Shown piece after piece: positions 60,771 to 64,000 of a stretch of DNA of 64,000 nt; positions within the stretch are counted from its first letter, which is position 1, and every line of letters starts with the position of its first letter. Position numbers and translations under genes: made by a program. The notes below the pieces were generated by a model that searched no databases, was not told the origin of the DNA, and saw only the letters and a list, made by a program, of their open reading frames with translations. This DNA is from Euglena gracilis (Eukaryota; Euglenida; Euglenophyceae; Euglenales). Where the stretch lies: positions 52,872,806-52,936,805 of the forward strand of contig CP154956.1 of assembly GCA_039621445.1 (NCBI GenBank), written 5' to 3'.

Positions 60771-61245
60771 CTCCCCCTCCAGTTTGGAGGGAAATCGGCT
60801 GCACTCCTCCTATCCAAAGGGTCACCACCACACTGTACAGTAAATCTCTTTCTCTTAGGGCTTCTGCTGCGCCTTCTTGTCTGTCTTTCTCATTACTCAG
60901 CTCTTCCTTTCTTGTCATCCTCCTTCCGTTCCCACCGCAGTTGACGACGACGTTCTGGTCTCACGTACAAAGATCCCGATGTGCGCTTGAGGTAGTTATC
61001 ATACTCTTCTGCCTCATGAAGCCTCCTCCTGCATCCTCCATTTGGAAGTGTGTCAGTGGACGGAGTTGGTGAATCTTGGTTTTGGCAACTGATACCAGCT
61101 TTACAGATATCCTTTTGAGCAAGGTCTCAAGAAGCCTAAATACGCTGGAAGAGACATCAACTCCAACCGGGTAAGAAATGCAGGAATATTCCGGATGTCA
61201 CCCCTGATTTGGGCAGGTTTTGCACATTTCCCTCTGTTCGACATA
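60771..61245. other. no confident gene
   Basis: Balanced composition, short ORFs on both strands without motif. Possibly parts of a host transcript; not supported. Confidence 0.35.
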
Positions 61246-61708
61246 GACGTTTTCGGCCAAAAAAGTCGAAAAAAATCGAAAAAATTTTTTTTGCCCGAAA
61301 CGATGTTTTTTGGCCTCCCGGACCCGGAGAAACTGTTTTTGAGCCGAAAACGAGCGTTTTTCGACCCGCCGGCGCCCCGTTTTGGGCCGCCGACCCATTG
61401 ACTTTGGGTCAAAACCGGGTCAAAAAAGTCGAAAAAAATCGAAATTTTTTTTGCCCGAAACGATGTTTTTTTGGCCTCCCGGACCCGGAGAAACTGTTTT
61501 TGAGCCGAAAACGAGCGTTTTTCGACCCGCCAGCGCCCCGTTTTGGGCCGCCGACCCATTGACTTTGGGTCAAAACCGGGTCAAAAAAATCGAAAAAAAT
61601 CGAAAAAATTTTTTTTGCCCGAAACGATGTCTTTGGGCCTCCCGGACCCAGAGAAACTGTTTTTGAGCCGAAAAACGAGCGTTTTTCGACCCCCCAGCGC
61701 CTTGTTTC
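61246..61708 (-). repeat. 163-bp satellite, block 3
   Basis: Nearly three units in reverse orientation relative to 38.6-40.3 kb. Period about 160-163. It is followed by CTTATCAAGAGCTCAGCACT at 61797-61816, the same word that precedes block 1 in inverse at about 38412-38443. Confidence 0.92.
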
Positions 61709-61959
61709 TGGCACAAAACACATGGATTTCAGTCAAAAGAGCTCCCTGGGGTGTGCCGGTATGTATGGAGGGGTCAATGAAGGGGTGGGTGCGCGCTTAT
61801 CAAGAGCTCAGCACTATTCAAAACCTGGTCACAGGGCGGGGGGGGGGTCACGGGGGAAGTATGTCAGCGATGTGAAGCCAGAGCCCCAATACACGGTTTC
61901 AGTCATTTTTGGCAACTTCTAAGTCAGTTCTTTGAAAAAAATAAAAAACTAATTAGGAA

Positions 61960-62180
61960 ATACCCATAGCGACCTTTGGCGACCTTTGGCGATTGTGGGC
62001 CAACCTAAGGCCGGCCCACTGCCCCCCCCCCCCACCCAGGCCAGATCCGGGAGCCCCGAACCAGGGTTCAGGACGACGGTTCGGGAGGGAAGCCGGCGTC
62101 TTGGGGACACAAAAGAAGAGTGCCCAAAAGTGTCTAGAACGGTTTGTAGACGTGTGGCAATCATATCTGAGCAGTTTTTG
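61960..62180. other. unassigned repeat-like sequence
   Basis: CGACCTTTGGCGACCTTTGGCG near 61971 and a C tract before CCAGGCCAGATCCGGGAGCC resemble the ends of the GTCGACCATGGTCG family. No gene. Confidence 0.35.
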
Positions 62181-62182
62181 GG

Positions 62183-62500
62183 GGCGCATAGCGGTAGACT
62201 GGGGGGGGGTAGTGGGTAGTCAGCCGACTAGTCGGCCGACTACCCAATTGGTCGGCCGACTGGGCCTGGTCGGTAGCTAGTCGGTGGTAGGGGGGGGGGG
62301 AAGTGGGTGGTCGGCCGACTAGTCGCGATATACCCACTCTAATGTACTAACGGGTCAAAACCGCCGACTTTTAAACCCCACCCCATGAAGAAAATCCTAT
62401 GCAAGCTAGTCGGTGGCTAGTCGGTGGTCATAAAAATGGTCTGTGGCGGGCCCAAATCACCCGGAAATGGTCCGGATGGGTCCAAATAAGTGCCTTACAC
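62183..62500 (+). mobile_element. CGGTAGACTG element, partial copy
   Basis: Matches the right arm of 748-2205 in inverse, from CGGTAGACTGGGGG through CTAGTCGGTGGTCATAAAAA to CGGGCCCAAATCACC. The other end is missing. Confidence 0.65.
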
Positions 62501-62517
62501 CAACATAAACACCCTCA

Positions 62518-62750
62518 AACATAGTGGGCATTTTTTTTGGAAAAAACAAAACAATGTGTTTTTTTTTGAAAAAAAAACACTAAAAAAACATCAAAAAAAA
62601 CAAAAATGAAATTTCATTGAGAAAACTCGTTATGAAACACCCAAACCATACTTTGAATCCTACTAAGTTCAAAAAGTGCCAGAAAAGGTCAAACACATCC
62701 AAAAATGCAAAAAAAATACACTTTTATGACTTTTTCCATTTTTCATGGGA
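62518..62750 (-). mobile_element. hAT-like MITE, partial inverse copy
   Basis: Begins CATAGTGGGCA and shares CATTGAGAAAACTCGTTATG and CATACTTTGAATCCTACT with the copy at 47768-48182 in reverse. The second terminus is not seen. Confidence 0.65.
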
Positions 62751-62771
62751 GGTGGGTGGGGGGGGCGGAGC

Positions 62772-63964
62772 CATAGGTGTCACAAGGGGGGGTTGGGGGG
62801 GCGGCCGCCCGCCCCCCCCCCGGGAATTTGGAACTAAAAAATTTTTTGCGGAATGAATGTGATATTTTCTTTGAAATGCCATGTTCAATGGTTCAAAGGG
62901 CGTTACCGTCCAGTTGCCCGGCAGCACCTTACCAGTTAAAAGACATTTTTGGAGAATGAAAATTGCAAAATCCATTTACCGTATCGGTTGGGAGGAAAAA
63001 GGAAAATCTTGAAAAAAAACGGAACTTTGGGATGATTTTGGAAAAAAAACAGAAGTCGGGTTGACGATAAACAACTTCACCTTGGGTGGCCCATGTCGCG
63101 CCTCCTTCTGACCGTTTGCTGAGAAATGAGCGGAGAAGTGTTGGGGTAGAGTTTAGAAAGGCCTGGCGTTCTCGGGGGGGGGGCGGATGGTTGTGGTGGT
63201 GCGGTGTGCTTTACAACGGTGTCTTGTCGGTCGACTTAAACCCTCGATTTCCGACCGTGGGTGGTATCCGCTGTTACACACCCTCCTCCATAGTGGGTCG
63301 CACGGAGGGTGTTAGCCACAATGTTGTGGGGATGAGTCTGGGGCGGGGGGGGCAAACCCCCTCAAAAAATGCAAATAACACTTATTATGTTGATTTTTCC
63401 ATGGGACGGTGGGGGGGGGGGGGCGGGGCAGGGGGGGGGGGGGGGGGGGTCGGGCCGAAGGTGTCGGGGGGGAGTTTTTTTGGTGTTGTGTTTTTTTTGG
63501 TTTTTTTGTTGTTTGTTTTTTGGTTTTTTGTTTTTTTGTTTTTTTTCCCCCTCGGTGATGCTAATTGTTTTTTGGGACCCCACAAACAACTTTCACCTTG
63601 GCTGTTTGAATAAACCCCATATGTCCCCGTCCCTCCATTTTCTTGACCAGCCGAGTTTGGGGGAAACTCTGCCGGTCAACAAAAAAAATGATTTTGCGTA
63701 AAGTGAAAAAAATGGCTTCTTCCCCCCCCCCCCCCCCAAGTTGCGAAGTCGACAGTTGGGTTGAGTTGGGAGGTTTCCAAACGGGTTCTACCCATGATTT
63801 CGCTTTCTAGTCTCGGGGCCAGGGGGACAGGAAAAAATACATTTTGGTTGTGCCATAAAAAATTTTCATTTAAAAATTTAGAAAATTTAAATTTAAATTT
63901 AAAAAAACAAAGGAAATGCTCCAAATTTTGTCGGTTCCTCGCCCCCCCCCGGGAAAAAATTGTT
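62772..63964 (+). mobile_element. dispersed element starting ATAGGTGTCAC, copy 2
   Basis: Collinear with 31668-32613, ending GGGAAAAAATTGT. Longer here because of extra sequence at 63060-63540 (including G and T tracts). The ORFs over these tracts are not supported. Confidence 0.6.
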
Positions 63965-64000
63965 CCGACACCGCTGGGTGGCAAAAGAACACCTCTCCCC

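Noticed and set aside
61101-61723. Overlapping ORFs rich in KKIFRFFSTF on both strands as genes
   Set aside because: They are translations of the 163-bp satellite and recur wherever the satellite occurs.
63086-63701. ORFs with runs of Gly, Phe or Lys near the window end
   Set aside because: Direct translations of G and T tracts inside a dispersed repeat.

Overview
This window looks like repeat-packed nuclear DNA of a eukaryote, most likely a protist or alga. I cannot name the lineage. The evidence is several DIRS-type tyrosine-recombinase retrotransposons, a Ty3-like element carrying methyltransferase-like domains, LINE pieces, candidate introns of only 47-48 nt, and hundreds of long G, C, A and T tracts. 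There are no bacterial operons or Shine-Dalgarno-led genes. Almost nothing here is an intact host gene: the window is a set of nested mobile elements.

Layout. 1-3519: G/C-tract sequence with one large inverted-repeat element (748-2205). 3520-12257: a DIRS pile. A diverged plus-strand DIRS (B) begins near 3662, is split by a minus-strand DIRS (A, 3960-8766), and resumes to 12257, where it is cut off inside its recombinase gene. 12236-23515: a minus-strand Ty3-like element (E) with gag, zinc knuckles, a Dam-like NPPY domain, a C5-methylase-like domain, an aspartic protease, RT, RNase H and integrase. A 3,068-bp LTR element (G, 14620-17687) sits inside its pol region with an AGGG duplication. 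23634-29097: a truncated DIRS (D) followed 60 bp later by a nearly full-length DIRS (C) with textbook inverted terminal repeats and internal complementary region.

29100-30500 holds a candidate small spliced membrane-protein gene on the minus strand. 31-41.6 kb is one decayed RT/RNase H gene with a 2A-like motif, cut into segments by MITE-like insertions. Three of these insertions have 3-bp direct repeats, and removing them rejoins the reading frame. One contains a second 3.8-kb element, which in turn carries a 163-bp satellite and a 19-bp palindromic minisatellite. 41.8-50.3 kb is a field of short TIR elements, long palindromes, tRNA-like boxes and a LINE 3' end interrupted by a hAT-like MITE with an 8-bp duplication. 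50.7-56.7 kb holds unrecognised coding-like pieces and a rearranged LINE with a perfect 2A motif. 56.8-64 kb is again TIR elements, satellites and repeat copies matching earlier parts of the window.

The strongest themes are: (i) a TIR family starting GGAGG(T/C)TAGGC or GGAGGTTCGGC, with 3-bp target duplications in four copies; (ii) retroelements that share a Dam-like NPPY/NPPW module across DIRS and Ty3 types; (iii) repeated hairpins closed by C(TTCG)G loops; and (iv) many single-base frameshifts located in homopolymers, which could be real decay or assembly error. All calls were made by reading; no database search was run.
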